A DNA stretch of 64,000 nt from Deltaproteobacteria bacterium (GTDB lineage Bacteria > Desulfobacterota > Desulfobacteria > Desulfobacterales > UBA2156), in contig JAFDGC010000009.1 of assembly GCA_019309485.1 (NCBI GenBank), forward strand, positions 45,638 through 109,637, read 5' to 3'. Every line of letters starts with the position of its first letter. Position 1 is the first letter of the stretch. The notes beneath the pieces are model-generated. The model was not told where the DNA came from, did not search any database, and was given only the letters and a program-made list of their open reading frames with translations. The position numbers and the translations under genes were made by a program. Positions 16,447-28,368 of this stretch are shown here, one piece after another.

Positions 16447-17280
16447 ATGGTGGCCAAATCGGTCATGGATATTTTAAAGCACTTGGACAAATCCAACTGT
16501 CGGGAATGCGGCGAAAAAACGTGTCTGGCCTTTGCAAGCGAAGTTTTTAAAGGGCGAAAACCCCTCGTGGCATGCCCGAAGCTGGACAGGGACACCATCC
16601 GGCGGCTCACTCCCGAGAAGGAGCTTTGGGAGACACCGCCGCCCGAAGGGGAAGCGTACCTGAATGTGTTGAAGGCCGCCATGGCATCCGTGGACTTCGC
16701 CGAGGCGGCCCAAAGAACCGGGGGGCGTTTTACCGGCGACCGGTTGATCCTTCCCGTGATGGGAAAGCCCTTCGGCGTGGATGCCCGCGGAAACTTTTAC
16801 GGGGATATCCATGTGAACCCGTGGATCGCCGTTCCCTTTCTGAATCATGTGCTTCACGGGAAAGGGGTTTCCCCGTCCGGGGAGTGGGCTTCATTTCGTG
16901 AACTGGAAGGGGGAAGGGAGCGATATCCCCTTTTTCAAAAACGGTGCGAGGCGGCCATGAAACAGGTGGCCGACACCCATACGGGCTTATTCGACGACAT
17001 GGTGCATCTTTTTGACGGAAAGGCCGTCTCCCCCCGGTTTCAGTCGGACATCTCCGTGGTGCTGCACCCGTTGCCGAAGATCCCGCTGATGATCTGCTAC
17101 TGGCGACCCGAAGAGAATATGGGGTCCAGCCTCAACCTCTTCTTTGATACGTGTGCCGACCAGAACCTGGACATCGCATCCCTGTTCACCCTGGGCGTGG
17201 GTCTGGCCAGGATGCTGGAAAAGCTCGCCCTTCGCCACGGGTTCGGGGAAAAGATTCCGGATCGTCACGGAAAAGCGTGA
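16447..17280 (+). CDS. Fe-S cluster domain plus DUF3786 protein
   Basis: A 277-residue protein. Residues 18-43 hold CxxCxxxxC and a fourth cysteine after 16 residues (C18, C21, C26, C43), the 4Fe-4S pattern of the PF04060 domain known from the corrinoid/CO dehydrogenase-acetyl-CoA synthase gamma subunit. The rest matches DUF3786, with recognisable blocks FTGDRLILPVMGKPFGVD, GDIHVNPWIAVPFLNH and LPKIPLMICYWRPEE. Proteins of this type are widespread in anaerobes and are suspected to act in one-carbon or corrinoid redox metabolism, but no function is established to my knowledge. AAGGAGG lies nine bases before the ATG. No corrinoid or CODH gene is nearby. Confidence 0.8.
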   Translation: MVAKSVMDILKHLDKSNCRECGEKTCLAFASEVFKGRKPLVACPKLDRDTIRRLTPEKELWETPPPEGEAYLNVLKAAMASVDFAEAAQRTGGRFTGDRLILPVMGKPFGVDARGNFYGDIHVNPWIAVPFLNHVLHGKGVSPSGEWASFRELEGGRERYPLFQKRCEAAMKQVADTHTGLFDDMVHLFDGKAVSPRFQSDISVVLHPLPKIPLMICYWRPEENMGSSLNLFFDTCADQNLDIASLFTLGVGLARMLEKLALRHGFGEKIPDRHGKA

Positions 17281-17399
17281 TTCGGTTTTTGACGTTTCTT
17301 CCCGGACGATTTTTCGGCCGGACACAATCCGTCCTTGTCTCCACACCGGGTTTTTGATAACCTATATTTTTAAATTTATTTGTGGGACACGGTGCACAG

Positions 17400-17879
17400 A
17401 TGCGTGTAGGGATGGGATACGATGTCCACCCTCTGGTGGACGGAAGGGACCTGGTCATTGGCGGAGTGGAAATCCCTTTTGAAAAGGGCCTGTCCGGTCA
17501 CTCCGATGCGGACGTTCTCCTGCACGCGATTTGCGACGCCCTCCTGGGGGCGTCGGGGCTTGGGGATATGGGAGAACATTTTCCGGACACGGATCCGCGA
17601 TTCAAGGACATATCGAGCCGGACCCTTTTATCCCGGGTTTGGGACAAACTCCGGAACGCCGGTTTTCGGGTTGTCAATGTGGATGCAGTGGTGGCGGCCC
17701 AGGCGCCCCGGCTTTCTCCTTTTCGAGAACGAATGGTTGCGCTCGTGGGAAAGATCCTGGAGATGGAACCCGCCCGTGTCAATATCAAGTACACCACCAC
17801 CGAGAAACTGGGGTTTATCGGAAGAGGAGAGGGGATCAGCGCCTTGTGTGTGGTCCTCCTGGAAGAAACCGTGGATTGA
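17400..17879 (+). CDS. ispF: 2-C-methyl-D-erythritol 2,4-cyclodiphosphate synthase (IspF)
   Basis: IspF catalyses the cyclisation step of the MEP isoprenoid pathway, releasing CMP. The 159-residue length is standard. The zinc ligands appear in GYDVHPL (Asp and His) and SGHSDADVLLHA (His), and the C-terminal KYTTTEKLGFIGRGEGI block is the CDP-binding loop. I start at the ATG at 17400, which gives the canonical MRVGMGYDVH N terminus; an upstream GTG at 17382 adds six residues without a better ribosome binding site. cysS follows after 11 bases. dxs and ispA of the same pathway lie at 42-45 kb on the other strand. Confidence 0.94.
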   Translation: MRVGMGYDVHPLVDGRDLVIGGVEIPFEKGLSGHSDADVLLHAICDALLGASGLGDMGEHFPDTDPRFKDISSRTLLSRVWDKLRNAGFRVVNVDAVVAAQAPRLSPFRERMVALVGKILEMEPARVNIKYTTTEKLGFIGRGEGISALCVVLLEETVD

Positions 17880-17890
17880 AAAGAAAACGC

Positions 17891-19333
17891 ATGAGCATTT
17901 CCATTTACAATACCCTGACACGGAAAAAAGAGCCCTTTGTTCCCGCGGAACCCGGAAAAGTCCGTATGTACGTCTGCGGGCCCACGGTTTACGATTCCTG
18001 CCACATCGGGCACGCCCGATCCGTAGTGGTCTTCGACGTGATCACCCGGTACCTCCGGCGCCGGGGTTTCGAAGTGATTTATGTTCGTAATTTTACGGAC
18101 ATCGACGATAAGATCATCCGCCGGGCGGCGGAGCTGAAGGTCGATCCCAAGGACCTGGCGGAACGATACATCCGGGAATTCCACCGGGACATGGACGCCC
18201 TGAAGGTGGAGCGGGCCACTTTAGAGCCCAAGGCCACCGAGCATATTCCCCAGATCGTCCAGATCATCGAGCGCCTCATGGAAAAAGGATACGCCTATCA
18301 AGCGAACGGAGACGTCTTTTTCTCCGTGACCGCGTTTCCCGGCTACGGAAAACTCTCGGGACGCAAGCTGGAAGATATGGAGGCCGGGGCACGGGTGGAG
18401 GTGGATGAACGGAAACGCGACCCCTTCGATTTTGTTCTCTGGAAGGCCTCCAAGCCCGGGGAACCCGCCTGGGAAAGCCCCTGGGGCCCTGGACGGCCGG
18501 GTTGGCACATCGAGTGTTCGGCCATGAGCGCCGCATACCTCGGAGAAACCTTCGACATCCACGGCGGCGGGAAAGACCTCATCTTTCCGCACCACGAAAA
18601 TGAAATCGCCCAATCCGAGGCGGCCTTTGGCCGCCCCTTCGTAACGTATTGGGTACACAACGGCTTCATCAACATCAATCATGAAAAAATGTCCAAATCT
18701 CTCGGGAACTTCCTTTTGATCCGGGATCTGCTCGAAACGTATCCCCCGGAAGCCATCCGGCTTTTTCTCCTTTCCAGCCACTACCGCAGCCCCATCGATT
18801 TTACCCCCGGGCAAATGGAAGAAGCTCTAAGCGGGCTCGACAAGCTGTACGCCCTCCTGCAGCGGGCGCAGGCGGCTCTCAAACCGGATACCATGAAGGG
18901 GGAAGCGATGTTTTCCGGGGCGTATTGGGACCGTTTCTGCAATGCCATGGACAACGACTTCAACACCGCCCAAGGTATCGGCGTGCTCTTCGATGCCGCC
19001 CGATCCGCCAATCGCCTCATGGACGAAACATCGGATCCCGGGCGCGATGATTTTCAGCGCCACATAGGGGGTACGGTTTCGCAAATCCGCGGGATGGGGG
19101 ACGTTTTGGGGCTTTTCACCGAATCGGCGGAATCCTATTTTGAGTCCCGGCAGGTGCAATTGCAAAAAGAAAAGCCGGTGGACACCGCCGCCGTTGAAGC
19201 GCTGGTGGCCGAACGCGCCGCGGCCCGGCGCGCCAAGGACTGGGCCAGGGCAGATGCCATCCGCCGGCACCTCGAAGAAATGAATGTCATCTTGGAGGAT
19301 CGTCAGGAAAAGACGATCTGGAAGCTCAAGTAA
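17891..19333 (+). CDS. cysS: Cysteinyl-tRNA synthetase
   Basis: A class I aminoacyl-tRNA synthetase that charges tRNA-Cys. The 480-residue protein shows the [16 protein letters not shown] block with the HIGH motif and a zinc-binding cysteine, a second zinc ligand region in WHIECSAMS and [11 protein letters not shown], and KMSKS near residue 265. The open frame continues far upstream, but [12 protein letters not shown] following the ATG at 17891 is the normal family N terminus, so that start is used. It sits between ispF and uvrB, 12 bases before the latter, consistent with one operon. Confidence 0.96.
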   Translation: MSISIYNTLTRKKEPFVPAEPGKVRMYVCGPTVYDSCHIGHARSVVVFDVITRYLRRRGFEVIYVRNFTDIDDKIIRRAAELKVDPKDLAERYIREFHRDMDALKVERATLEPKATEHIPQIVQIIERLMEKGYAYQANGDVFFSVTAFPGYGKLSGRKLEDMEAGARVEVDERKRDPFDFVLWKASKPGEPAWESPWGPGRPGWHIECSAMSAAYLGETFDIHGGGKDLIFPHHENEIAQSEAAFGRPFVTYWVHNGFININHEKMSKSLGNFLLIRDLLETYPPEAIRLFLLSSHYRSPIDFTPGQMEEALSGLDKLYALLQRAQAALKPDTMKGEAMFSGAYWDRFCNAMDNDFNTAQGIGVLFDAARSANRLMDETSDPGRDDFQRHIGGTVSQIRGMGDVLGLFTESAESYFESRQVQLQKEKPVDTAAVEALVAERAAARRAKDWARADAIRRHLEEMNVILEDRQEKTIWKLK

Positions 19334-19345
19334 CGCTGATCCCCC

Positions 19346-21333
<1,988 letters not shown>

Positions 21334-21340
<7 letters not shown>

Positions 21341-23163
21341 ACGATAGTCAAGACCGTCCCCTGGAAGTCCTTCTGGAGCGGCTCCCGGATTCTCCCGGCG
21401 TCTATCTCATGAAAAGCCGGGCCGGTGAAATCCTTTACGTGGGAAAGGCCAGGAGTCTCAAGAAACGGGTATCCAGCTATTTTTCCGGATCCTTCCGGCT
21501 TGATCCCAAGACAGAGCTGCTGGTCACCCAGATCCATTCCTTTGAGACCATCCTCACCGAAACGGAGCAGGAAGCCCTCATCCTGGAGGCCAACCTCATT
21601 AAACGACATCGCCCCCGGTATAATGTATTTCATCGGGACGACAAGCGCTATCCCTCCCTGCGCATGGATTTGAACGATCCCTATCCGGCCCTGGAGGTCG
21701 TGCGGCGGACCAAAAAGGACGGCGCCCTTTATTTCGGGCCCTTTGCTTCCGCCCAGGCGGTTCGGGAGACCTTGCGGATCATCCACCGCACCTTCAAGCT
21801 GCGGAAATGCAAAACGTATCCGCTCAAACCCCGATCCAGGCCCTGCCTGAACTACCAGATGGGCCAATGTCTCGGCCTGTGCGCCCAAAAGGTCCCTGAA
21901 AAGGATTACCGGAAGATTGTGGATGAAGTGGTCCTGTTTCTCAAAGGCCGCACCCCCCAGCTCATTTCCAAAATCGAAAAGGAGATGGAAACGGCGGCCC
22001 GGCGCCTCGATTTCGAAACGGCCGCCGTGTTGCGGGACAAGAAGTTCGCCCTGGAACGGACCCTGGAAAAACAGGTCTCCGTCTGCACCGATTTCAGGGA
22101 CCGGGATGTCTTCGCCATCGCCCGAATCCCGGAGTTGACGGTGGTGACGCGCCTTCATGTCCGGGGTGGATTTCTCCTGGGAACCCAACACTTCGAATTC
22201 GGCCGGATCCTGTCCACGGATGCGGAAGCCCTGGGGTCTTTCATCCGCGGATATTATGAAAAAGGACATTTCATCCCGGAGGAGATTTTAACGCCTGTGT
22301 CGTTGGAAGAGGGGGGGTGGATTCAAAAAACCCTTTCCGCCGCCAAGGGGCGCCGGATACAGCTGTCGGCCCCCCGTCGCGGGGAAAAGGCGCGCCTGGT
22401 GGGCATCGCGGCCCAAAACGCCGAAAACCGTTTGAAAACGCTGGCGGAGGCTGCAGCGTCGGATCTGGATCGTCTATTGCGGCTGAAGCGGCGGTTGGGG
22501 ATGCCCGGGTTTCCGGAGCGCATCGAGTGCATCGACACGTCCACCACTTTCGGGGTGGAACCGGTGGCGGGTCTCGTGGTTTTCGAAAAAGGGACGGCCA
22601 AGCCCTCTGCCTACCGGCATTACCGAATCCGCGGCGTTGAACCCCCCGACGACTACGCCTTTATGGCCCAAGTGTTGCGCCGACGCTTCGTGGAAGGCGA
22701 AGAAAAAAAACTTCCGGACCTGTTGATGGTGGACGGCGGAAAGGGGCAGCTGAACGTGGCCGCCGCCGTCACCCGGGAACTGGGAATAGAAAACGCCTTT
22801 TTTATTATCGCCATCGCCAAGAAAGACCGGAAAAAAGGGGAGGGTGAAGACAAGATCTACACCCTTCAGCGGGCCGATCCGGTGCGATTCGGACGGGACG
22901 CGGATCTCTTGCGACTCCTCGAGCGCATCCGGGACGAAGCCCATCGCTTCGCCATTACCTTTCATCGAAAAAAACGGCAGGACCGGGCCCTGCGCTCGGC
23001 CCTGGACGCCGTTCCCGGGATCGGAGAAAAAAGAAAAAAGGTACTGCTGGCCCATTTCGGAGGGATCGACGGAATCCGGCGTGCCTCCCTGGATGAGATC
23101 GCCGCACTGCCTTCCATGACAAAAAACGCCGCCCGGTCCCTGCTGGAAGCTTTGAACCCGTAA
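21334..23163 (+). CDS. uvrC: Excinuclease ABC subunit C
   Basis: UvrC makes both incisions in nucleotide excision repair. The 609 residues contain the GIY-YIG nuclease ([22 protein letters not shown], about 20-41), the UVR motif around 205-235, the RNase H-like second nuclease with [10 protein letters not shown] and [12 protein letters not shown], and C-terminal helix-hairpin-helix motifs ([18 protein letters not shown]). GTG at 21334-21336 overlaps the uvrB stop by seven bases. A hairpin directly after the stop probably ends the transcript. Confidence 0.96.
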
Positions 23164-23173
23164 GACGAAATGA

Positions 23174-23210
23174 TGATGGAGTCGTAAGAAGGCCGCTTGT
23201 TACGGCTCCA

Positions 23211-23213
<3 letters not shown>
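23174..23213. terminator. Bidirectional hairpin between uvrC and mdh
   Basis: TGATGGAGTCGTAA (23174-23187) pairs with TTACGGCTCCATCA (23200-23213), a 14-bp stem with one G-T wobble and a 12-base loop. It lies 10 bases after the uvrC stop and includes the stop codon of the convergent mdh gene. There is no clear T-tract on either side, so termination is inferred from stem strength and position. Confidence 0.5.
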
Positions 23214-24172
<959 letters not shown>

Positions 24173-24215
24173 TGGTCCGTTTGGTTGATTCGGTTTAACG
24201 GATGAGTTGGGTCGG

Positions 24216-24245
24216 CCCTCGACCCCTCGACCCCTTGGCCCCTTG
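24216..24245 (+). repeat. Short degenerate tandem repeat, 7-8 base unit
   Basis: Four consecutive units, CCCTCGA, CCCCTCGA, CCCCTTGG and CCCCTTG, occupy the intergenic space between mdh and the phosphodiesterase gene. The units differ by one or two bases. No function is evident; similar C-rich strings can arise by slippage. Confidence 0.55.
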
Positions 24246-24320
24246 CCGAATCCGATCCGGCTTTGCGTGTTGACATTCGAAGGGGAATCACGTTAAGGGC
24301 TCTTTTTACGGAGAAGCATT

Positions 24321-24800
24321 GTGAAAATCGGTGTCATTTCAGATACGCACCTGCAGGCACCCGATGCGGCGTTGTTTCATCTGGTGCAAACCGTATTCAA
24401 GGATGTGGAGATGATCCTTCACGCCGGCGATTTGACGCGCCTGGCGGTTCTGGACGCATTTTCAGAAAAGGGCGTGGTGGCGGTTTGCGGCAACATGGAC
24501 CGCAGCGATGTAGCGGGACGCCTCAAAGACCGGGAGCTCATCGAAGCCGCGGGATTCCGGATCGGATTGATTCACGGGTGGGGATCCAAGAAAGGGCTCG
24601 AAGAGCGGGTCCGGACGCAGTTTAAGGGGGTGGACGCCATTGTATACGGTCACAGTCATCAGGCGGCCAACCATGTGAAAGGCGGGGTGCTCATGTTCAA
24701 TCCGGGCGCCTATTCGGGGAGTTTTTTGCTGGGTTCGAACGCTTCCGTGGGCATTCTCGAGCTGGGAGAGGGCATTACGGGAAAAATCATTGCCCTGTAA
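24321..24800 (+). CDS. YfcE/MJ0936-type metallophosphodiesterase
   Basis: A 159-residue calcineurin-like phosphoesterase. The dinuclear metal site is spelled out by [25 protein letters not shown] and YGHSHQ in the correct order. Members hydrolyse phosphodiesters such as bis-p-nitrophenyl phosphate in vitro, with unclear natural substrates. The start is GTG at 24321, with GGAG nine bases upstream, which gives the usual [11 protein letters not shown] terminus. purC follows after 34 bases. Confidence 0.87.
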   Translation: MKIGVISDTHLQAPDAALFHLVQTVFKDVEMILHAGDLTRLAVLDAFSEKGVVAVCGNMDRSDVAGRLKDRELIEAAGFRIGLIHGWGSKKGLEERVRTQFKGVDAIVYGHSHQAANHVKGGVLMFNPGAYSGSFLLGSNASVGILELGEGITGKIIAL

Positions 24801-24834
24801 ATCGGCATATTACGATTTCACAAAGGAAACAATC

Positions 24835-25731
24835 ATGGAAACGACTGTCTTTGAAACCGATTTCCCGGAATTGACCCTCATGAAAAAAGGAAAGGTCCGG
24901 GACATGTACGATCTGGGGGACGCCATCCTCATGGTGGCCACGGACCGGATTTCGGCCTTTGACGTCATCATGACGGATCCCATTCCAGGCAAGGGGAAGA
25001 TCCTGACCCGGATATCCCTGTTTTGGTTTCAGACCCTGGCGCCGGTGGTCGACAACCACCTGATCACGGCGGACGTAACGGCGTATCCCGCTTCCTGTCG
25101 CCCTTATGCATCGATTCTTGGGGGAAGGAGCATGCTCGTGAAAAAGGCGGATCCTCTTCCCATCGAATGCGTGGTGCGGGGATACCTCAGCGGGTCGGGC
25201 TGGAAGGCCTACCAGGAAACCGGGAGCGTATGCGGCATCCGGCTCCCGGCAGGGTTGAAGGAATCGGATCGCCTCCCCGAACCCGTTTTTACGCCTTCCA
25301 CCAAGGAGGAACTCGGTTCGCACGACATCAACATCGATTTCGATGAAGCCGCCCGGCGCATCGGAAAACCCTTGGCCGAGCGGGTCCGGGACGTAAGCCT
25401 TGCCCTCTACCAAAAGGGTGCGGATTTGGCCGAGCAAAAGGGAATTCTTATCGCCGACACCAAATTTGAATTCGGGCTCGTCGACGATGCATTGATTCTC
25501 ATCGATGAGGTCCTCACCCCCGATTCTTCGAGATTTTGGCCCAAGGCGGAATACCGCCCCGGCGGGCCCCAGAAAAGCTTTGATAAGCAATACCTGCGGG
25601 ATTACCTGGACTCCATCCGCTTCAATAAAAAGCCCCCTGCGCCCCCTCTCCCCAAGGAGGTGATCGACAACACCCGGGCCAGGTACATGGAAGCCCTCAA
25701 AAAATTGACCGGGGAGTCCCTTGCCGCCTGA
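24835..25731 (+). CDS. purC: Phosphoribosylaminoimidazole-succinocarboxamide synthase
   Basis: PurC joins aspartate to carboxyaminoimidazole ribotide in purine biosynthesis, using ATP. The 298-residue protein is of the longer, yeast Ade1-like type. Recognisable blocks are [12 protein letters not shown] at the N terminus, [42 protein letters not shown] and [14 protein letters not shown] start at the ATG at 24835, preceded by AAAGGAAA, rather than at 24790, because the longer frame adds a non-conserved tail. The 3' end overlaps the next gene by 11 bases. Confidence 0.95.
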   Translation: METTVFETDFPELTLMKKGKVRDMYDLGDAILMVATDRISAFDVIMTDPIPGKGKILTRISLFWFQTLAPVVDNHLITADVTAYPASCRPYASILGGRSMLVKKADPLPIECVVRGYLSGSGWKAYQETGSVCGIRLPAGLKESDRLPEPVFTPSTKEELGSHDINIDFDEAARRIGKPLAERVRDVSLALYQKGADLAEQKGILIADTKFEFGLVDDALILIDEVLTPDSSRFWPKAEYRPGGPQKSFDKQYLRDYLDSIRFNKKPPAPPLPKEVIDNTRARYMEALKKLTGESLAA

Positions 25732-26713
25732 TCCTCATCTCCCGAAACCCGAATCGCCGGGATGGACGGAAACCGTTGTTGCCCTGGAGCGGATCGACCT
25801 TTCGGATGAACGATTCCGGATTACCACCCGGCCCTGCGATGAGGCGCTGGTTGCGTCCATTCGCACCTGCAGCCTCGTCAATCCCCCGATCCTCCGAGAA
25901 AACGCCCCGGGCTTGATCATCGTGAGCGGATTCCGTAGGGTGGAGGCCTGCCGGCGGGCGGGCTTTTCCCGGATTCGCGCGCGGGTCCTTTCCGCATCGA
26001 CGGACGAGGCCGCCGCCATCCGATGGTCCGTGGCGGACAACGCCTTCCAGCGGTCCCTCAACCCCGTGGAGGCCTTTCGGGTCGTGACCTTGCTTTCTCG
26101 AATTCATTCGGATCCAGAGGCATTGGCCGACGCCGCCACCCGGATGGGTTTCCCTTTGCATCGCGCCCTCGTGGAAAAGCTGGGGATCCTGGGACGGCTT
26201 CCCCAACCGGTGCTGGAAGCTGTGGCATGCGGCCTGGTGGCCTTTTCGACGGCCCTTGAACTGGTGAAACTTGATCCCGATACCGCCGTGGAATTGACCG
26301 CAATATTCCGGAACCTGAGACTCGGATTGAACCTGCAACGGGAGATTCTCCTTTTATTAACGGAGATTGCCCGGCGGGAAGACGCGGTGGTCCTGGATAT
26401 CCTGAACGCGCCGTACCTGGAACGGATCTTAAAGGATAAAAGACTGGATCGGGTGCAAAAAAGCCGTGAGATCCGGCGGTACTTGAGAAGACGGCGCTTT
26501 CCCCATCTTGTGAAGCGGGAAGACGCCTTCTACGAATGCATCAAAAGATTACGGATCGAGCCCGGTGTGGTGCTGTCACCGCCCCGGGATTTCGAAGGTT
26601 CCGACTTTTCCCTGACGCTCCGATTCCACAGCCTTACCGGTCTCTCCGAAAAAATGCCCATCATTCAGCGGATCGTCAACGACTCGGATTTCAAGATGTT
26701 CATGGAATCCTGA
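25721..26713 (+). CDS. Orphan ParB N-terminal-domain protein
   Basis: A 330-residue protein whose first 120 residues look like a ParB/Srx fold: [41 protein letters not shown] (the counterpart of ParB boxes I and II, where classical proteins have GERR) and [24 protein letters not shown] helical region with an HTH-like stretch follows (about 120-220), then a C-terminal domain unlike chromosomal ParB. There is no parA and no parS-like palindrome nearby, so chromosome partition is unlikely; a CTP- or nucleotide-linked DNA-binding role is possible but untested. The start is TTG at 25721 after GGGGAG, overlapping purC by 11 bases and suggesting translational coupling. Confidence 0.65.
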   Translation: MPPDPHLPKPESPGWTETVVALERIDLSDERFRITTRPCDEALVASIRTCSLVNPPILRENAPGLIIVSGFRRVEACRRAGFSRIRARVLSASTDEAAAIRWSVADNAFQRSLNPVEAFRVVTLLSRIHSDPEALADAATRMGFPLHRALVEKLGILGRLPQPVLEAVACGLVAFSTALELVKLDPDTAVELTAIFRNLRLGLNLQREILLLLTEIARREDAVVLDILNAPYLERILKDKRLDRVQKSREIRRYLRRRRFPHLVKREDAFYECIKRLRIEPGVVLSPPRDFEGSDFSLTLRFHSLTGLSEKMPIIQRIVNDSDFKMFMES

Positions 26714-26746
26714 CGCGTTGATTTCCTTTTTTGTAATCCTCAACAG

Positions 26747-26971
26747 CTATCGGAAAAGGGGCTCCACGATCATTTCGACGAAAAGGTAGGTGACGAGGGT
26801 GATGGCTGCGGCGAACATTCCCAAGACATATAGGGATTGGATTCGGTGCCGCCGTTGTTCATCTGCGTTGTAGAAAACGTATTTCCCGCATTTCACGCAA
26901 AGCAGCTTTGGAATCGTCAGGGTGGACGTATGGCCGCATCGGCATGTGACTTCTTTGGGAGGGCGCGGCAT
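26747..26971 (-). CDS. Small zinc-ribbon membrane protein, function unknown
   Basis: A 74-residue protein with two cysteine pairs, CRC near residue 11 and CVKC near residue 26, forming a likely zinc ribbon, followed by a basic linker (DEQRRHRIQSLY) and one transmembrane helix (about 48-70). The layout suggests a cytoplasmic metal-binding head anchored in the membrane. I do not recognise a named family. It lies 12 bases downstream of the next membrane protein gene and is probably cotranscribed with it. Confidence 0.6.
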   Translation of the reverse strand: MPRPPKEVTCRCGHTSTLTIPKLLCVKCGKYVFYNADEQRRHRIQSLYVLGMFAAAITLVTYLFVEMIVEPLFR

Positions 26972-26983
26972 AGGACAGCTCCT

Positions 26984-27418
26984 TTAGGGTTGCTTGTCTT
27001 TGTTCTCCGGTGGTTGGTGGACCGGGTTTCGCTGGGCAAAAAACGCAGCGGTCTCTTTTTTCATCAAGTAATAGGTGGAACCGGCGAAAAGCACCGCCGT
27101 GGCCCCGGTGACCATGGCGATGTAAAAATTCTGATTGGAAACGGCCCGTAGGGCCGCAATGGTATAAATCAGCAAGATCCCCAAATTGAAAAAGAGGCTC
27201 AGGGCCCGGGCCCACTTCTTGAGGATTCCCACGAAATAACAAATACCGATGCCGACCCCCAGCTGAAGCACCGCTTCCCTGCCGGAAACATTGGGAAAAT
27301 AGTTGAGATAAATGAAAAAATAAAAATAGAAGTGCATCGCCCAACCCCCCCACAACAGCAGAATTCCGTTGCGTACGCTTGGGGGATAGGTTTTCAGGTC
27401 CGGCCATTGGAATTGCAC
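26984..27418 (-). CDS. Four-helix membrane protein, function unknown
   Basis: A 144-residue hydrophobic protein with about four predicted transmembrane segments (near 17-40, 48-66, 72-92 and 98-118) and a short polar C-terminal tail rich in proline, lysine and asparagine. The start is GTG at 27416-27418, with AAAGGAG about 10 bases upstream. No catalytic or binding motif is visible, and I do not recognise the family. Its partner downstream is the zinc-ribbon membrane protein, so the two may form one complex. Confidence 0.6.
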   Translation of the reverse strand: MQFQWPDLKTYPPSVRNGILLLWGGWAMHFYFYFFIYLNYFPNVSGREAVLQLGVGIGICYFVGILKKWARALSLFFNLGILLIYTIAALRAVSNQNFYIAMVTGATAVLFAGSTYYLMKKETAAFFAQRNPVHQPPENKDKQP

Positions 27419-27548
27419 GGCGATCGGCTCCTTTTTCTCGGGGGAAAGCCTTTAAATTACCGGCCGCACCTTAAACCCTTTTTGATCCCATTGGCAACCA
27501 CAAAATCGGCATTTTTTTCTTGACTAAAACAAAAATAGGAATTACAGG

Positions 27549-27560
27549 TCGTTTGAACGA
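27549..27560. promoter_or_regulatory. Candidate TetR operator upstream of tetR (TCGTT-TG-AACGA)
   Basis: A 5-2-5 palindrome lies 21 bases before the tetR-family start codon and 23 bases after a TTGACT (-35-like) at 27520-27525. Its sequence matches the palindrome upstream of acsA (28299-28310) at 10 of 12 positions when the latter is read on the minus strand. Autorepression by a TetR-type protein would fit this position. Confidence 0.4.
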
Positions 27561-27581
27561 TTAAATTCAATTCAATATATT

Positions 27582-28211
27582 ATGGGAATACAGGAAAGAA
27601 AGGAGCGGGAAAGAGAACGGCGGCGGCAGCAGATCATGGTGGCGGCCCGGCGCGTTTTCAGCGCCAAAGGCCTGGAGAAAAGCACCATGGAAGACATCGC
27701 CAAGGAAGCCGAACTCAGTCCGGGGACGCTCTATCTGTATTTCAGGAACAAAGACGAGCTTTTTGCCTCTTTGTCCCTTCGGATGCTTCAGTTTTTGAAT
27801 ATCCGATTGGAAGAACTGGAACAAAAACGGACGCTTTCCGTTGAAAAAAAGTTTCATGTCCTCAAAAAGGCGCTGTATGACGTCTACGATTTCGATCCTT
27901 TGGTCCTCATCAACATGTTCCACCTGCAATCCAGCGAAACGCTCAAGAACCTGTCCGACGAACTCATTCAGGAAATCAAAACGTTGTCCCGGAAATCCCT
28001 CAGGTCCATGGCCCATGTGTTTGAAGAGGGAATCAAGGAAAAACGGTTCATCGAACGGCACCCCACGGCCATGGCCGATTCCCTGTGGGCCCTTTTTTCC
28101 GGAATCGTCCTTTGGGAAGAAAGTAAAAAAATCATCGACGACAACAAAAATTACCTGAAGCCGACCCTGGATTTGGCCTTTGAAATATTCTGGCGGGGCG
28201 TTTGTGCCTGA
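27582..28211 (+). CDS. TetR/AcrR-family transcriptional regulator
   Basis: A 209-residue regulator. Residues about 17-60 form the TetR helix-turn-helix: IMVAARRVFSAKGLEKSTMEDIAKEAELSP and GTLYLYFRNKDELFASL are textbook matches. The C-terminal ligand domain (about 70-200) is all helical and of the kind seen in regulators of fatty-acid and acyl-CoA genes, but the ligand is not readable. The N-terminal extension is very basic. No ribosome binding site is visible before the ATG. It lies 157 bases upstream of acsA on the same strand and shares a palindrome with its upstream region, so control of acetate activation is a reasonable inference. Confidence 0.88.
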   Translation: MGIQERKERERERRRQQIMVAARRVFSAKGLEKSTMEDIAKEAELSPGTLYLYFRNKDELFASLSLRMLQFLNIRLEELEQKRTLSVEKKFHVLKKALYDVYDFDPLVLINMFHLQSSETLKNLSDELIQEIKTLSRKSLRSMAHVFEEGIKEKRFIERHPTAMADSLWALFSGIVLWEESKKIIDDNKNYLKPTLDLAFEIFWRGVCA

Positions 28212-28298
28212 AGTTGTTCCGACACCTTTTTGTTTGACAATAGATGCCTGACATCCGCGTCGTCTGGCTGTTCACCGTATTCCGTTAAAGAAAGGAGG

Positions 28299-28310
28299 TG
28301 GTTCAAACCA
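28299..28310. promoter_or_regulatory. Candidate TetR operator upstream of acsA (TGGTT-CA-AACCA)
   Basis: A 5-2-5 palindrome 58 bases before the acsA start. Read on the minus strand it is TGGTTTGAACCA, against TCGTTTGAACGA upstream of tetR, so only the symmetric second and eleventh positions differ. A GGAGGTGG string overlaps its left side without a following open frame. Confidence 0.4.
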
Positions 28311-28368
28311 GCAGCGTCAATAACCATCCCGAGGGTCAATCATCAACCAACCAAGGAGGGTGTGATTT

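Noticed and set aside
28234..28239. Perfect TTGACA upstream of acsA as a promoter -35
   Set aside because: The sequence 16-18 bases downstream is GC-rich with no plausible -10, so it was not called as a promoter.
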